From NCBI RefSeq assembly GCF_002080415.1, contig NZ_CP020474.1, positions 1,054,001-1,118,000 on the forward strand: a stretch of DNA of 64,000 nucleotides. The letters are read 5' to 3'. This document shows positions 18,333 to 28,223 of the stretch, one piece after another (the first letter of the stretch is position 1; every line of letters starts with the position of its first letter). The position numbers and the translations under genes were made by a program. Source of the DNA: Roseovarius mucosus. GTDB lineage: Bacteria > Pseudomonadota > Alphaproteobacteria > Rhodobacterales > Rhodobacteraceae. The notes beneath the pieces are model-generated. The model did not search any database and was not told the origin of the DNA. It saw nothing but the letters and a program-made list of their open reading frames with translations.

Positions 18333-18887
18333 ATGATCCATCGCCGCACATTCATGGCCACTGGCCTTGCCGTCTTGGGTACCGCATCCCTTGCCAATGC
18401 CTTTGAACTTGACCCGAGATTCCTGCCACAAGAGGTGGCGTTTGATCCCGTCTATCAACCCGGCCAGCTTATTGTGCTGCCGCGCGCGCATTTTCTTTAT
18501 TTCGTGACAGAACCCGGTCGCGCGCGCCGCTACGGCGTAGGCGTGGGCAAGGCAGGGCTGGAATTCACCGGCACCGCCACCATCGCCGTCAAGAAACAAT
18601 GGCCAACATGGCGCCCCACCGATGAGATGATTGAGCGTGATCCGCGCACCTATGGCCGCTTCAAGGGCAATGACTATGTTCAGCCCGGCGGTGCTGGCAA
18701 TCCGCTAGGCTCTCGTGCGCTTTACTTGTTCCAGAATGGTCGTGACACCTATTACCGCATTCATGGAACCACGCAGCCATCGTCGATCGGTCAATCCGTC
18801 TCGAATGGCTGCATCCGAATGATCAACGAGCATGTGCAGGATCTATATGATCGCGTTCCAATCGGTACGGTCGTCACGGTTCTGTAA
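18333..18887 (+). CDS. L,D-transpeptidase with Tat-like signal
   Basis: Periplasmic YkuD-domain enzyme that forms 3-3 peptidoglycan cross-links or attaches proteins to peptidoglycan; 184 residues. The N-terminus MIHRRTFMATGLAVLGTASLANA has an RRTFM twin-arginine-like motif. The catalytic signature is HGTTQPSSIGQSVSNGCIRMINEHVQDLY, with the nucleophile Cys in SNGCIRM. AGGAGG at 18322-18327 sits five bases before ATG 18333. It stands alone, followed by a hairpin at 18899. Length and motif fit the small ErfK/YbiS/YkuD group found in several copies in Rhodobacterales. Confidence 0.9.
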   Translation: MIHRRTFMATGLAVLGTASLANAFELDPRFLPQEVAFDPVYQPGQLIVLPRAHFLYFVTEPGRARRYGVGVGKAGLEFTGTATIAVKKQWPTWRPTDEMIERDPRTYGRFKGNDYVQPGGAGNPLGSRALYLFQNGRDTYYRIHGTTQPSSIGQSVSNGCIRMINEHVQDLYDRVPIGTVVTVL

Positions 18888-18898
18888 TCTTGATTTTT

Positions 18899-18927
18899 GC
18901 ACGGGGAAACTGCATATTTCCCCGTGC
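18899..18927 (+). terminator. Hairpin after the L,D-transpeptidase gene
   Basis: GCACGGGGAAA (18899-18909) pairs with TTTCCCCGTGC (18917-18927), an 11-base perfect stem with a seven-base loop, 11 bases after the stop. There is no U-run after it. It also lies within 115 bases of the cold-shock gene and could fold in that leader instead. Confidence 0.55.
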
Positions 18928-19038
18928 GACGCTACAACTATCGACCATCTGTCCTTTTCGGCTCAGTCACTCGATCTTGTATGACTTTGCCGGGTTGCCG
19001 CACTCCCGCGGGCAACAGTTACAGAAGGAATCAGTAAG

Positions 19039-19245
19039 ATGGCGACTGGCACCGTGAAATGGTTCAATGCCACCAAAGGATATGGATTCATTGCGCCCGA
19101 CGGCGGCGGCAAGGATGTCTTTGTACACATCAGCGCGGTTGAGCGCGCAGGCCTGACCGGCCTTGCCGACAACCAAAAGGTCAAGTTTGACATTGAGGCA
19201 GGCCGCGACGGCCGCGAGTCGGCATCCAATATCGTTCTCGCCTGA
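19039..19245 (+). CDS. Cold-shock protein CspA family
   Basis: A 68-residue single cold-shock domain that binds single-stranded RNA/DNA and melts RNA secondary structure. RNP1 appears as KGYGFIAPD (about 14-22) and RNP2 as DVFVHISAV (about 28-36). It starts [22 protein letters not shown] lies upstream of the ATG. It has its own leader of about 110 bases after the preceding hairpin, which could be thermoresponsive as in other csp genes. A hairpin follows at 19290. Confidence 0.95.
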   Translation: MATGTVKWFNATKGYGFIAPDGGGKDVFVHISAVERAGLTGLADNQKVKFDIEAGRDGRESASNIVLA

Positions 19246-19289
19246 GCGACAGCAGCGACCGACAGAGAGTTATCTCTCCCACCACACAT

Positions 19290-19315
19290 GTATCGCGCCC
19301 AACACGGCGCGATAC
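19290..19315 (+). terminator. Hairpin after the cold-shock gene
   Basis: Ten-base stem GTATCGCGCC (19290-19299) and GGCGCGATAC (19306-19315) with a six-base loop. There is no U tract, so a terminator role is inferred from position 45 bases after the stop. Confidence 0.5.
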
Positions 19316-19404
19316 ACAGCATCCGGGGTTTTCGCCCTCCCTGCCTTTCCCCTTGAAACCTACCGCCCAAACCATGACATAGGGCGGGCATCAGGAGGCG
19401 AACC

Positions 19405-20472
19405 ATGGCGCTCCCCGTCCGGGAACAAATGAAATACTGGGGCGCGGCTACGGCCGTGTTTTTTGTGCTGCTTTGGTTTCTGGGGGATGTGATCTTGCCC
19501 TTTGTCCTCGGCGGGGCAATTGCCTATTTCCTTGATCCAGTCGCAGATCGCCTCGAGCGAATGGGCCTCAGCCGTGCAGCGTCGGTCGTGGTCATCACGC
19601 TGATCGCCATTCTCGCGTTTGTGGTTATTGTTCTGCTGATCGTGCCAAGCCTCGTCAATCAGGCGGTGGCGCTGTTCAATGTGGCACCGGAACTGGCCCG
19701 CGATTTGCACGGCTTTCTCAGCACTCACTTTCCCGCCCTGTTCGAGCCCGACTCGGCGCTGAACAAGACCCTGCTGTCCTTGGGCGAAACCATTCGCGAA
19801 CGCGGCGGGCAATTGCTGGAAACCTTGCTCAGCTCTGCGGCCTCTATGGTCAACATCTTGATCCTTTTGGTGATTGTTCCCGTTGTGGCCGTTTATCTTC
19901 TCTATGATTGGGATAATATGATCGCCGAGATTGACCATCTCTTGCCGCGCGACCATGCGCCGGTGATCCGCCGTCTTGCGGGGCAGATTGACAATACTCT
20001 GGCGAGCTTTATTCGCGGGATGGGAACGGTCTGCTTGATCTTAGGGACATATTACGCCGTTGCCCTGATGCTTGTCGGGCTGCAGTTCGGCCTTGTGGTG
20101 GGGGCGATTGCAGGCCTGATCACCTTTATTCCCTATGTCGGGTCTATCGTCGGCGGCGTGCTGGCAGTGGGTCTTGCCTTGTTCCAGTTCTGGGGGGATT
20201 GGGTCAGCGTTGGTCTGGTGGCTGCCGTCTTTGTATCGGGACAGGTGATCGAGGGGAATTTCCTGACACCCAAGCTGGTGGGGTCTTCGGTGGGCCTGCA
20301 CCCAGTATGGCTCATATTCGCGCTCTCGGCCTTTGGTGCGCTGTTTGGCTTTGTCGGCATGCTGGTTGCTGTGCCGGTCGCGGCATCGCTTGGTGTCATT
20401 GCCCGCTTTGCTTTGGAACAATACCGCGACAGCCGTCTCTATCGCGGATTGGAAAGCATTGATCGCGAATGA
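19405..20472 (+). CDS. AI-2E family transporter (PerM-like permease)
   Basis: A 355-residue polytopic membrane protein. Hydrophobic segments include FFVLLWFLGDVILPFVLGGAIAYFL near residues 15-40, VVVITLIAILAFVVIVLLIV, and a cluster in the C-terminal half (LGTYYAVALMLVGLQFGLVVGAIAGLITFIPYVGSIVGG). The GLITFIPYVGSI stretch and the following EGNFLTPKLVGSSVGLHPVWLIFAL are signatures of the UPF0118/AI-2E permease family. It overlaps hda by four bases (ATGA), so the two are translationally coupled. The family is diverse; quorum signal export is not implied. Confidence 0.88.
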   Translation: MALPVREQMKYWGAATAVFFVLLWFLGDVILPFVLGGAIAYFLDPVADRLERMGLSRAASVVVITLIAILAFVVIVLLIVPSLVNQAVALFNVAPELARDLHGFLSTHFPALFEPDSALNKTLLSLGETIRERGGQLLETLLSSAASMVNILILLVIVPVVAVYLLYDWDNMIAEIDHLLPRDHAPVIRRLAGQIDNTLASFIRGMGTVCLILGTYYAVALMLVGLQFGLVVGAIAGLITFIPYVGSIVGGVLAVGLALFQFWGDWVSVGLVAAVFVSGQVIEGNFLTPKLVGSSVGLHPVWLIFALSAFGALFGFVGMLVAVPVAASLGVIARFALEQYRDSRLYRGLESIDRE

Positions 20473-21146
20473 TGCCACGCCAACTCAGCTTTGACCTGCC
20501 GGTGCGCGCCGCACTGGGGCGTGAGGATTTCTTTGTGTCACCCGCGAATGCCGAAGCTGTGGCTATGATCGAAGGCTGGCAAGGTTGGCCCGGACGCAAA
20601 CTTATTCTTGCCGGACCTTCGGGGGCGGGCAAGACCCATCTGGCGCATGTCTGGGCAGCCCTGTCCGGAGCTCAGATGATCGCCGCCAAGCACATAGCTC
20701 AGGCAGATATCCCGAACTTCGCTAGCCGCCCAATTGTGGTTGAGGATGCCGATCAGATAGCAGGGAATCGCCCCTCCGAAGAGGCGCTCTTCCATCTCCA
20801 CAATCTCGTATTGGCCGAGGGGCATTCGCTGTTGCTGACAGCGAGGCAGCCACCGAACCTATGGCCGCTCGTATTGCCTGATCTGCAAAGCCGCATGCAG
20901 GGCACGATGCTTACCCAACTGCGCGCGCCAGATGATACGCTCTTGGCGGCCGTGCTGACCAAGCTCTTTGCCGACCGCCAGATTGCCCCCAGCCCGGACA
21001 CGATCCCCTATCTCGCGCGGCGGATAGATCGCTCGTTTGACGCAGCACGCGAGGTGGTCGCGGCGCTCGATGCGGCAGCACTCGCGGAAGGCCGCGCAAT
21101 CACCCGTGTACTCGCCTCGCAAGTGCTGGACAAATTGGCGCATTAA
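20469..21146 (+). CDS. Hda-like DnaA regulatory ATPase
   Basis: AAA+ protein of 225 residues related to the ATPase domain of DnaA, without a DNA-binding domain. The N-terminal RQLSFDLP resembles the beta-clamp-binding motif of Hda. Walker A is [16 protein letters not shown] at about 43-58; a Walker B-like segment is PIVVEDADQ. Hda in alphaproteobacteria (HdaA in Caulobacter) stimulates DnaA-ATP hydrolysis to limit initiation. It overlaps the permease stop and precedes ppk by 49 bases. Two adjacent ATG codons (20469 and 20472) could both start it. Confidence 0.85.
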   Translation: MMPRQLSFDLPVRAALGREDFFVSPANAEAVAMIEGWQGWPGRKLILAGPSGAGKTHLAHVWAALSGAQMIAAKHIAQADIPNFASRPIVVEDADQIAGNRPSEEALFHLHNLVLAEGHSLLLTARQPPNLWPLVLPDLQSRMQGTMLTQLRAPDDTLLAAVLTKLFADRQIAPSPDTIPYLARRIDRSFDAAREVVAALDAAALAEGRAITRVLASQVLDKLAH

Positions 21147-21195
21147 CGCCACGCTACGTCACCGTTCCGTTACATGTCAGCGCCATAAGGCCCCC

Positions 21196-23370
21196 ATGAC
21201 CCAAGCAGATTTTCTCAAACATCCCACGCCCGAAGCTGTCGAATTGTCCGATCTGGACCTGCACGGCCCGGGGCGCTTTTTTAATCGTGAACTCAGTTGG
21301 CTAGGGTTCAATTGGCGGGTTCTTGAAGAAGCGCAAAACAGCCGCGTTCCCTTGTTGGAACGGCTGCGGTTTTTGTCGATTTCCGCCACCAATCTTGATG
21401 AATTCTACAATGTGCGCGTGGCCGGTCTAAGGGAGTTGGCGCAGGCGGGTAACACAACCCCAGCAGCGGATGGTTTATCGCCAGCAGAGCAGCTTGTGTT
21501 GATCAACGAAAACGCCCGCAGGCTGCTCGCATCTCAGCAGCAGACCTACGATACACTCCGCCGCGATTTGGAAGCAGAAAAGATTTCGATCCTCGATCAC
21601 AGCTCCGTTGAGGAGGGAGATCAGGAGTATCTCGCCGATGTCTTTCTGAACAAGACCTTTCCGGTACTTTCACCCTTGGCGATTGACCCGGCGCATCCCT
21701 TCCCGTTCATCCCCAATCTCGGGTATAGTTTGGCGCTTCAACTTGAACGCAAGGCAGACAAACGCCCACTTCAAGCACTCTTGCCCATCCCGCAACAGAT
21801 CGCCCGGTTCGTCCCCCTGCCCGCGCCCGAGGGCACGTATCGGTTTTTGCCCCTAGAAGAGCTGCTCTTGTTGCATCTTCACAGCCTTTTTCCCGGTTAT
21901 CGCTACAAGAGCCACTGTGCCTTTCGCGTGTTGCGCGACAGCGATCTAGAAGTCGAGGAAGAGGCCGAAGACCTCGTGCGCGAGTTCGAGGTGGCGTTGA
22001 AGCGCCGCCGCCGTGGCGAAGTGGTCCGCATGAAGATTTCGGCCAATGCGCCCGAGGATCTGCGCCGCGTGATCATGCAGGAACTGCATGTCATCCCGGA
22101 AGAGGTGGTCGAGGTCGAGGGTATGATCGGACTGGCCGATCTCAAGGAACTGGTGCTCGACTCGCGCCCCGATCTTTTGTGGCCGCCCTTTACACCGCGA
22201 GTGCCCGAACGGGTGCAGGATCACGGCGGCGACATGTTCGCGGCGATCCGGCAAAAAGATATGCTGTTGCACCACCCCTACGAGACCTTTGACATGGTGG
22301 TGCGGTTCCTGACGCAGGCGGCGCACGATCCCGATGTTGTCGCGATCAAGCAAACGCTCTATCGCACCTCTCGCAACTCGCCCATTGTCGAGGCGCTCTG
22401 CGAGGCGGCGGAGGATGGCAAATCGGTCACCGCGCTTGTCGAACTCAAGGCACGGTTCGACGAAGCGGCGAACATCCGGCAATCCCGGCGGCTGGAACGT
22501 GCGGGGGCGCATGTGGTCTATGGGTTTATAGACCTCAAAACCCATGCCAAGATTTCCACCGTCGTGCGCCGCGAGGGCGACAATCTGGTAACCTATACCC
22601 ATTACGGCACCGGCAATTATCACCCGATCACCGCACGCATTTACACCGATCTTAGCTTTTTCACCTGTGATACCAAACTGGGACGCGACGCGACCAAAGT
22701 GTTCAACTACCTCTCGGGCTATGCAGAGCCTGAGGGGCTTGAAAATCTTGCCATTTCGCCGAAATCGCTCAAACCGCGCCTGATGGAACTGATTGATCGC
22801 GAAGCAGAACATGCCCGCTCAGGCAAACCGGCTGCGATATGGGCCAAGATGAATTCGCTGATTGAGCCCGATATCATCGACGCGCTCTATGCCGCCTCTG
22901 AGGCGGGGGTCAAGATTGACCTCGTGGTGCGTGGCATCTGCGGGTTGCGCCCCGGAATCAAGGGATTGTCCAGCAACATCCGGGTAAAATCTATCATTGG
23001 TCGGTTCCTCGAACATTCTCGCATCGTCTGTTTTGGCAATGGCGCGGGACTGCCGTCGAAAAAGGCGCGTGTCTTCATCTCGTCAGCCGACTGGATGGGG
23101 CGTAATCTAAATCGCAGGGTGGAAACCCTGGTCGAGATCGAGAACCCGACCGTCAAAGCACAGATCGTCAGTCAGGTCATGGCCGCGAATATGGCGGATG
23201 TGGCGCAAAGCTGGGTCATGGCACCCGATGGCAGCTTTTCTCGTCCGCCAGCGATCGAGGGCACGTTTGCATTTAACTGCCATCGCTTCTTTATGGAAAA
23301 CCCCTCTTTGTCGGGCCGGGGTTCTGCCGGGGCGTCAGATGTGCCCAAGCTGACGCACACGGATGATTGA
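21196..23370 (+). CDS. ppk1: Polyphosphate kinase 1
   Basis: Reversibly polymerises the gamma-phosphate of ATP into inorganic polyphosphate; 724 residues. The N-terminal domain starts near [22 protein letters not shown], the head domain follows, and the C1/C2 catalytic domains contain [24 protein letters not shown] and [26 protein letters not shown], which carries the phosphorylated His. ATG 21196 is chosen because MTQADFL directly precedes the conserved region; a longer reading from 21037 overlaps hda. The exopolyphosphatase gene follows, giving a synthesis/degradation pair. Confidence 0.96.
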   Translation: MTQADFLKHPTPEAVELSDLDLHGPGRFFNRELSWLGFNWRVLEEAQNSRVPLLERLRFLSISATNLDEFYNVRVAGLRELAQAGNTTPAADGLSPAEQLVLINENARRLLASQQQTYDTLRRDLEAEKISILDHSSVEEGDQEYLADVFLNKTFPVLSPLAIDPAHPFPFIPNLGYSLALQLERKADKRPLQALLPIPQQIARFVPLPAPEGTYRFLPLEELLLLHLHSLFPGYRYKSHCAFRVLRDSDLEVEEEAEDLVREFEVALKRRRRGEVVRMKISANAPEDLRRVIMQELHVIPEEVVEVEGMIGLADLKELVLDSRPDLLWPPFTPRVPERVQDHGGDMFAAIRQKDMLLHHPYETFDMVVRFLTQAAHDPDVVAIKQTLYRTSRNSPIVEALCEAAEDGKSVTALVELKARFDEAANIRQSRRLERAGAHVVYGFIDLKTHAKISTVVRREGDNLVTYTHYGTGNYHPITARIYTDLSFFTCDTKLGRDATKVFNYLSGYAEPEGLENLAISPKSLKPRLMELIDREAEHARSGKPAAIWAKMNSLIEPDIIDALYAASEAGVKIDLVVRGICGLRPGIKGLSSNIRVKSIIGRFLEHSRIVCFGNGAGLPSKKARVFISSADWMGRNLNRRVETLVEIENPTVKAQIVSQVMAANMADVAQSWVMAPDGSFSRPPAIEGTFAFNCHRFFMENPSLSGRGSAGASDVPKLTHTDD

Positions 23371-23420
23371 CCCACGCGCGCCTCTGTCGCATAGAGGGGG
23401 CGCGAAAGACTGGGACGGAC

Positions 23421-24965
23421 ATGGACGGCACCAACGATCCAAAAGAACCCGACGGCGGCCCATTTGGCCGCCCCCTGTTCGATAGCCCAACGGCGCGCGC
23501 GCTCAGCCGCGTGGGCGTAGTTGATGTGGGCTCGAACTCTGTGCGCCTTGTGGTCTTTGACGGTGCCGCCCGTAGCCCTGCCTATTTTTACAACGAAAAG
23601 ATCATGTGCGCCCTTGGCGCAGGCATGTCTGAAAGCGGTCGGCTCAACCCAACGGGGCGCAAGCGCGCCCTAGAGGCGCTCAAGCGGTTCAAGATGCTGG
23701 CCGAGGGAATGGACACGGGACCCCTCGTTATTGTCGCCACCGCCGCCGTGCGCGAGGCCAGCGACGGCGCAGAGTTCTGCGCCGATGTCGAGCGGGAAAC
23801 GGGCCTCAAACTCTGGGTCATCGACGGGCGCGAAGAGGCACGACTATCAGCGCAAGGCGTGCTCTTGGGGTGGCCCGGCTCTTACGGCCTTGTCTGCGAC
23901 ATCGGCGGTTCGTCCATGGAGCTTGCCGAAATCAATGGCGGCACCGTGGGCACTCGGGTGTCGGCACAGCTTGGCCCTCTCAAACTGCGCGACCTCAAGG
24001 GCGGCAAGAAAGAACGCCGTGCTTATATTCGCAAGACGCTGACCGCTATGCGCGCTGAACTGGGCGAGCAAAAGAATCGCCTCTTTCTGGTGGGCGGGTC
24101 GTGGCGGGCGATTGCCCGAATTGACATGGTGCGGCGCAAATACCCGCTGCATGTGCTGCATGAATACCGCATGACCCCGGCTGACGTGCGCGCGACGATA
24201 AAATACATTGAAAAGCTGGACCTCGAAACGCTCCGGGCGCAATCCGGCGTGTCTATGGCGCGGATCGAGCTAGTGCCGCAGGCGATCGAAGTTCTGGGAG
24301 AGTTGGTCAAGACCTTCAAGCCGCGTGACATCGCCGTATCGAGCTATGGTATCCGCGAGGGTCTGCTTTACGAGCAGATGCCGCAGATGCTGCGCGACCG
24401 TGACCCCCTGATCGAAGCCTGTCGGTTCGCCGAACAAAAGGATGCGCGCCTGCCCGGTTTTGGCAAGGTGATTTATCATTTTATCCTGCCGCTCTTTAAA
24501 TCTGCCAAGCCCGAGCGCCGCCGCCTGATCCGCGCGGCCTGCCTCTTGCATGATGTCAGTTGGCGCGCCCATCCCGATTACCGGGCTGAAGTTTGTTTTG
24601 ACAATGCCACGCGCGCCAATCTGGGCGGGCTCAAACACTCCGAGAGGGTGTATCTGGGCCTTGCCCTTTTGCACCGCTATTCAAACAAACGCGAAGGCAG
24701 CCGTTTTGCCGATTTAGACGGTCTGCTTACCGAAAAGGACCGTCACGAAGCCGAAGTTCTCGGCAAGGCCATGCGCTTTGCCGCGATGCTCTGGCTCAAG
24801 CGCAATGCCCAACTTGGGGAATTGCGGTGGTTTCCGCAAAAAAAGGTGCTGGAATTACGCCTATCTGCAGAGGCGGTGCCACTCTTTGGCGAAGTGGCGC
24901 AGGCGCGGTTTGCCTCGCTCGCCGCAACACTTTCGGCGCGCATCGTGATCAAAACGCCGAAATAG
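23421..24965 (+). CDS. ppx: Exopolyphosphatase Ppx/GppA family
   Basis: Hydrolyses terminal phosphate from polyphosphate or pppGpp; 514 residues. It is an ASKHA-fold enzyme: the phosphate-1 loop VGVVDVGSNSVRLVVFDG at about 31-48, the second loop CDIGGSSMELAEI, then a C-terminal helical HD-like domain around AACLLHDVSWRAHPDYRAE. ATG 23421 opens MDGTNDPKEPDG; an upstream in-frame start at 23367 overlaps the ppk stop and is less likely. It is 50 bases downstream of ppk1, and converges with the gene at 24971 with a five-base gap. Confidence 0.93.
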   Translation: MDGTNDPKEPDGGPFGRPLFDSPTARALSRVGVVDVGSNSVRLVVFDGAARSPAYFYNEKIMCALGAGMSESGRLNPTGRKRALEALKRFKMLAEGMDTGPLVIVATAAVREASDGAEFCADVERETGLKLWVIDGREEARLSAQGVLLGWPGSYGLVCDIGGSSMELAEINGGTVGTRVSAQLGPLKLRDLKGGKKERRAYIRKTLTAMRAELGEQKNRLFLVGGSWRAIARIDMVRRKYPLHVLHEYRMTPADVRATIKYIEKLDLETLRAQSGVSMARIELVPQAIEVLGELVKTFKPRDIAVSSYGIREGLLYEQMPQMLRDRDPLIEACRFAEQKDARLPGFGKVIYHFILPLFKSAKPERRRLIRAACLLHDVSWRAHPDYRAEVCFDNATRANLGGLKHSERVYLGLALLHRYSNKREGSRFADLDGLLTEKDRHEAEVLGKAMRFAAMLWLKRNAQLGELRWFPQKKVLELRLSAEAVPLFGEVAQARFASLAATLSARIVIKTPK

Positions 24966-24970
24966 CGCGA

Positions 24971-25357
24971 TCACAATTCGATTTCACCCTCTGGCGCGGG
25001 CGTATCCTGCACGTCCTGCGGTGATTTGCGACGCAGAAGTATATCGCCATTCGGCAGCACTTCGGGCGCATGAAAGGCGCTGAGGTCGCCGATTTCGCCC
25101 ATCAGGTCGCGCAATGCAGGCCCCATTTCCTCAACAAACTGACGTAGAGCAGGCTCCATCTCTTGGGCGCGGTCACGAAGCCCCTCAAGTGCCGGTCCCA
25201 TTTCCCGCTGTATTCCCTCGAAAAAAAGGCGCGCCCCCTCTTCCATCAGGGAACGCCCCTCTTCCTCTGCCGCGTCCTGCGCGGCAACAGGCGATACCAC
25301 AAGCGCGGATATCAGACAGGCGGTTCGGATCATGTTTAACGGTCTAATAAAGATCAT
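24971..25357 (-). CDS. Hypothetical exported protein with amphipathic repeats
   Basis: A 128-residue protein with an N-terminal signal (MIFIRPLNMIRTACLISALVVSPVAAQ). The mature part is rich in Glu and Met and repeats a short helical unit (REMGPALEGLRDRAQ, QEMEPALRQFVE, EEMGPALRDLMGE), consistent with an amphipathic helical rod. It ends LPNGDILLRRKSPQDVQDTPAPEGEIEL. ATG 25357 is preferred because GGAG lies eight bases upstream; ATG 25333 is an alternative that keeps the signal. It converges with ppx. I recall similar proteins in Rhodobacterales without known function. Confidence 0.65.
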   Translation of the reverse strand: MIFIRPLNMIRTACLISALVVSPVAAQDAAEEEGRSLMEEGARLFFEGIQREMGPALEGLRDRAQEMEPALRQFVEEMGPALRDLMGEIGDLSAFHAPEVLPNGDILLRRKSPQDVQDTPAPEGEIEL

Positions 25358-25385
25358 ATAATCGCTCCGAGTGTCGAATTTAAGA

Positions 25386-26411
25386 TCACAATTCGAGATC
25401 GAGACTGACAGGAAAATGATCCGACGCCATGAGCAGGGCATCGCGCAATTCTTTGTTGTCCCAACAAACCGGATCATCGAACGGATGCCAGATACGCCAG
25501 ACCGGCCGGCGCGCCATGAGATCAGGCGAAATCAGGATATAATCCAGCAATGCCTGCATATACCGACGCTGGTCGCGCAAGTAGAACCTTGCCGAGGTAT
25601 GGACCACCCCAAACCGCTGCAAAAGCGCGCCGCGCGCATGCGGATCATAGAGCGCGGCAGCTGCGTCTTGCCCTTCGCCCATGATAATCTCGACCGACGA
25701 GCGCCCGAAAAGATGCTCGTATTCATCAAGGCCCGGACCATCATTGAGATCCCCCAGCACAATCAGAGAGTCATCCGTTGCAAGATGGGCCTCGATCCTT
25801 TGACGCAGCCACACCGCCTGCGCCAATTGCTTGCGACGATTGGTGATCCCGATGCGGATCGCCTCATCGCGCCCCACGGCACCATGGGGGGCCTTGGATT
25901 TGAGATGCGCCCCGATCAGGCGGGTTACCCGACCCGAGATTGTGGTCAATTCCACCTCGAGCGGCGGTTTGGAAAACTCGACCCGATCCGCGCGATCGTC
26001 GATGTCTAGGTCAATCCGGAACACCCCGTCAAACCGCGGTGGCATATCCCCGCCCGCTGTCGTCGCACCTTGCGGATCATGCCGCGCAGTCAGCACGTCC
26101 GGATCATACAGCAGCGCCAGTTCTTGTTGGGTGTCATTGGCAAAGCCGATCAGCGCCCGCCGCGCCCGAAGCTGCATCAGTTTTGCAAAACTCTCCAACG
26201 CCTTGACGGTGCTGCGTCGGCCATTGTCATCCGGCGCCTCAACCACCAGCACCGCATCTGCATCCAGAGCGGTAAACACGATCCCGAGCGCGGCAAGCTG
26301 GTCGCGGCGTGTCACATTATAGCGCGCGGACCATTTGCCGTCGTCATGGGGTTGGCCCTGATCGTCAAAGAGCGCGTTGAACCATTCAACGTTATAGGTG
26401 GCGATCCGCAT
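25386..26411 (-). CDS. Endonuclease/exonuclease/phosphatase family protein
   Basis: A 341-residue protein with the EEP fold. The N-terminus MRIATYNVEWFNALFDD has the metal/substrate Asn of the family, VLGDLNDGPG is the catalytic Asp/Asn loop, and SDHFPVSLDLEL at the C-terminus has the conserved Asp-His pair. A central Glu in VVEAPDDNGR corresponds to the metal-binding region. No signal peptide. The start lies inside the 3' end of the DnaJ-domain gene (20-base overlap), so they are coupled. The substrate could be nucleic acid or a phosphoester; not decidable. Confidence 0.82.
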   Translation of the reverse strand: MRIATYNVEWFNALFDDQGQPHDDGKWSARYNVTRRDQLAALGIVFTALDADAVLVVEAPDDNGRRSTVKALESFAKLMQLRARRALIGFANDTQQELALLYDPDVLTARHDPQGATTAGGDMPPRFDGVFRIDLDIDDRADRVEFSKPPLEVELTTISGRVTRLIGAHLKSKAPHGAVGRDEAIRIGITNRRKQLAQAVWLRQRIEAHLATDDSLIVLGDLNDGPGLDEYEHLFGRSSVEIIMGEGQDAAAALYDPHARGALLQRFGVVHTSARFYLRDQRRYMQALLDYILISPDLMARRPVWRIWHPFDDPVCWDNKELRDALLMASDHFPVSLDLEL

Positions 26412-27090
26412 GAGTGCGGGCCTCGCTGATCTCTTCCCAAGCGCGGTTTATGTCCACCAAACGCCGCTCTGCAAGACGAACAGCCTCTGGTGGCACCCCG
26501 CGCGCCTGCATGCGATCGGGGTGGCTCTCTCGCACCAAATCCCGCCAGGCTTTGCGCACGTCTTCCATCGGCATGTCAGGGGTCACCCCCAGAACAGACC
26601 ATGGGTCGGGCGTGGCATCTGGCACGAACCGCGTCCGCAGCGTGCGAAAAGACGACGCGGGCAGCGCAAAAATCTCGGCCACGCGCGCGAGGAATTCATC
26701 CTCTTTCGCGTGATAGACCCCGTCTGCCATGGCAATGTGAAAGAGCCCCTCCATCAGGTCACAGAGCGTTCCGGGCTGGCCTTCGAACATTCGAGCGATG
26801 CGACGGGCATAGTCCTCGAAACCGGCCACATCCTGCCGCGCGAGATTGAAGACGCGGGCCGCGTTTCCCTCATCCGCCTCAGCAATCTGGAACACCTCGC
26901 GAAACGCCGTGACCTCGTCGCGCGTCACCTGCCCGTCTGCCTTGGCCATCTTGGCCGAGAGTGCGATCACCGCGATGGTAAAGGCCACGCTGCGTTCTGG
27001 TGGCGTGCGAAGACGGTCGAAAACAGCACTCAGGCCCTCGCCATTGGCAAGGGCCGATAGGGCTTCGGAGATGCGGACCCAGATCGACAT
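26392..27090 (-). CDS. TerB-DnaJ domain protein (DjlA-like cochaperone)
   Basis: A 232-residue protein with two domains. Residues about 30-145 form a TerB-like helical domain (FTIAVIALSAKMAKADGQVTRDEVTAFREVFQI, LFHIAMADGVYHAKEDEFLARVAEIF), with the DGxVxxxE-type metal-binding motif. Residues about 165-232 form a J-domain with PWSVLGVTPDMPMEDVRKAWRDLVRESHPDRM containing the HPD motif, which stimulates DnaK ATPase. DjlA of enterobacteria has an N-terminal membrane span, but none is seen here. It overlaps the downstream EEP gene by 20 bases; it is 45 bases after the GNAT gene stop. Confidence 0.87.
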   Translation of the reverse strand: MSIWVRISEALSALANGEGLSAVFDRLRTPPERSVAFTIAVIALSAKMAKADGQVTRDEVTAFREVFQIAEADEGNAARVFNLARQDVAGFEDYARRIARMFEGQPGTLCDLMEGLFHIAMADGVYHAKEDEFLARVAEIFALPASSFRTLRTRFVPDATPDPWSVLGVTPDMPMEDVRKAWRDLVRESHPDRMQARGVPPEAVRLAERRLVDINRAWEEISEARTHADRHL

Positions 27091-27135
27091 GGGCGTTACC
27101 CTAGACCCATTCACCGGCCCTGTCAGTGCAAACCG

Positions 27136-27615
27136 TCACAGGGTCTTTTGCAAAAGTACCAAATCCATCCAGCGGCCGAATTTCCGCCCCACTTCGGGCA
27201 TACGCGCCACCTCTGCAAAACCGATAGCCCGGTGAAAGGCGATGGCGCTTACGTTCTCGCCGCTGACCCCTGCGACCAGCACATGCAGCCCTGCTGTGCG
27301 CGCCACGTCTTCCAGCCGCGTCATCAGTGCCCGCCCGACACCATGCCCACGTGCCTCGGGTGCCAGAATGACGGTATGCTCGGCGGTATGGGCATAGCCC
27401 GGCCCCGACCGGAACGCGCCATAGCTGGCAAAACCCAGCACCGCCCCCGCCTTTTCAACCACCTGAAACGCAGCGCCCCGACTGGCTATGTCAGCCGCCA
27501 ATGTCTCGGGTGTCTTTTCCACGGTGGTAAAGGTGACTGAGGTGTCACGAATAAGCGGGTTCCAAAAGGCAAGGATGGCGGTAATGTCGCGCGGCTCTGC
27601 CTGTCTGAGGATCAT
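27136..27615 (-). CDS. GNAT N-acetyltransferase
   Basis: A 159-residue acetyl-CoA-dependent acyltransferase. The sequence starts [29 protein letters not shown], like phosphinothricin/PAT-type acetyltransferases. The acetyl-CoA loop is EARGHGVGRALMTRLEDVA. Residues ENVSAIAFHRAIGFAEVARMPEVGRKFGRW match the C-terminal motif of the same subgroup. The start overlaps the VOC-gene stop by four bases (ATGA). Phosphinothricin resistance, or acylation of methionine derivatives, are known roles of relatives; the substrate cannot be named here. Confidence 0.85.
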   Translation of the reverse strand: MILRQAEPRDITAILAFWNPLIRDTSVTFTTVEKTPETLAADIASRGAAFQVVEKAGAVLGFASYGAFRSGPGYAHTAEHTVILAPEARGHGVGRALMTRLEDVARTAGLHVLVAGVSGENVSAIAFHRAIGFAEVARMPEVGRKFGRWMDLVLLQKTL

Positions 27616-28223
27616 CGCAGCACCCTCATACCATGGGAGGTTTCAATTTCGGCCCGCAGACCAGCGGCGCCCGGTTCGAACACCACGCGCGCATCCCGCA
27701 CTTGCGCTCCTATCATGTCACGCAATGCCGCCGCCTCTGGATGTGAAACGACCAGCCGTCGCAACCGCGCGCCCGAGGGCGCAAGCCGGGTCGCCGGATG
27801 TGCAGCGCCCTGCCACTCGATCAACGCCGGAAAGAGATTGTCCATCGGGAGCACGCCAGTATCCGGCACCGCCATGCGCCACCGCAGATCACCCCGCGCC
27901 AGATCCACGGCCTGTCCCGCCCCGGGATATTGGATCAGCGCCGCCTCCAGATCCTCGACCGCGCAAATCCAGTTGTGAAGCCGCGGCGCGCCGCTGAAAC
28001 GATCCAGATCGAACCAACGCGGATATGCTGGCGCAGGGGCGTCCGGATCAATCGCGATCACTTCAAGGTAGAGACCCTCCTCCAATCCCAACAAGAGGTT
28101 ATGCGTGCCGAAATGCGCATGTTGGCCACCAGGCTGCAAGCGCAGCCCAAGCGCCGCCTCGACATGCGCGCGCCCCGCCTCAAGGCTCTCTGCTGCGACC
28201 GCCAGATGATCGAGCCGGATCAT
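27612..28223 (-). CDS. VOC superfamily (glyoxalase-like domain) protein
   Basis: A 203-residue protein. The N-terminal [27 protein letters not shown] contains the first metal-ligand His of the vicinal oxygen chelate fold, followed by [22 protein letters not shown] with a Glu ligand. This fits the Glyoxalase_3-type group that lacks a known substrate. It overlaps the murD stop by four bases and the GNAT start by four, so murD, this gene and GNAT form a tight translational chain. Whether it has a cell-wall role is unknown. Confidence 0.8.
   Translation of the reverse strand: MIRLDHLAVAAESLEAGRAHVEAALGLRLQPGGQHAHFGTHNLLLGLEEGLYLEVIAIDPDAPAPAYPRWFDLDRFSGAPRLHNWICAVEDLEAALIQYPGAGQAVDLARGDLRWRMAVPDTGVLPMDNLFPALIEWQGAAHPATRLAPSGARLRRLVVSHPEAAALRDMIGAQVRDARVVFEPGAAGLRAEIETSHGMRVLR

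Noticed and set aside
27661..27680. GGTTCGAA-like bases suggesting a tRNA T-loop
   Set aside because: They are inside the VOC coding sequence, and no cloverleaf arms could be found around them. No tRNA was found anywhere in the window.
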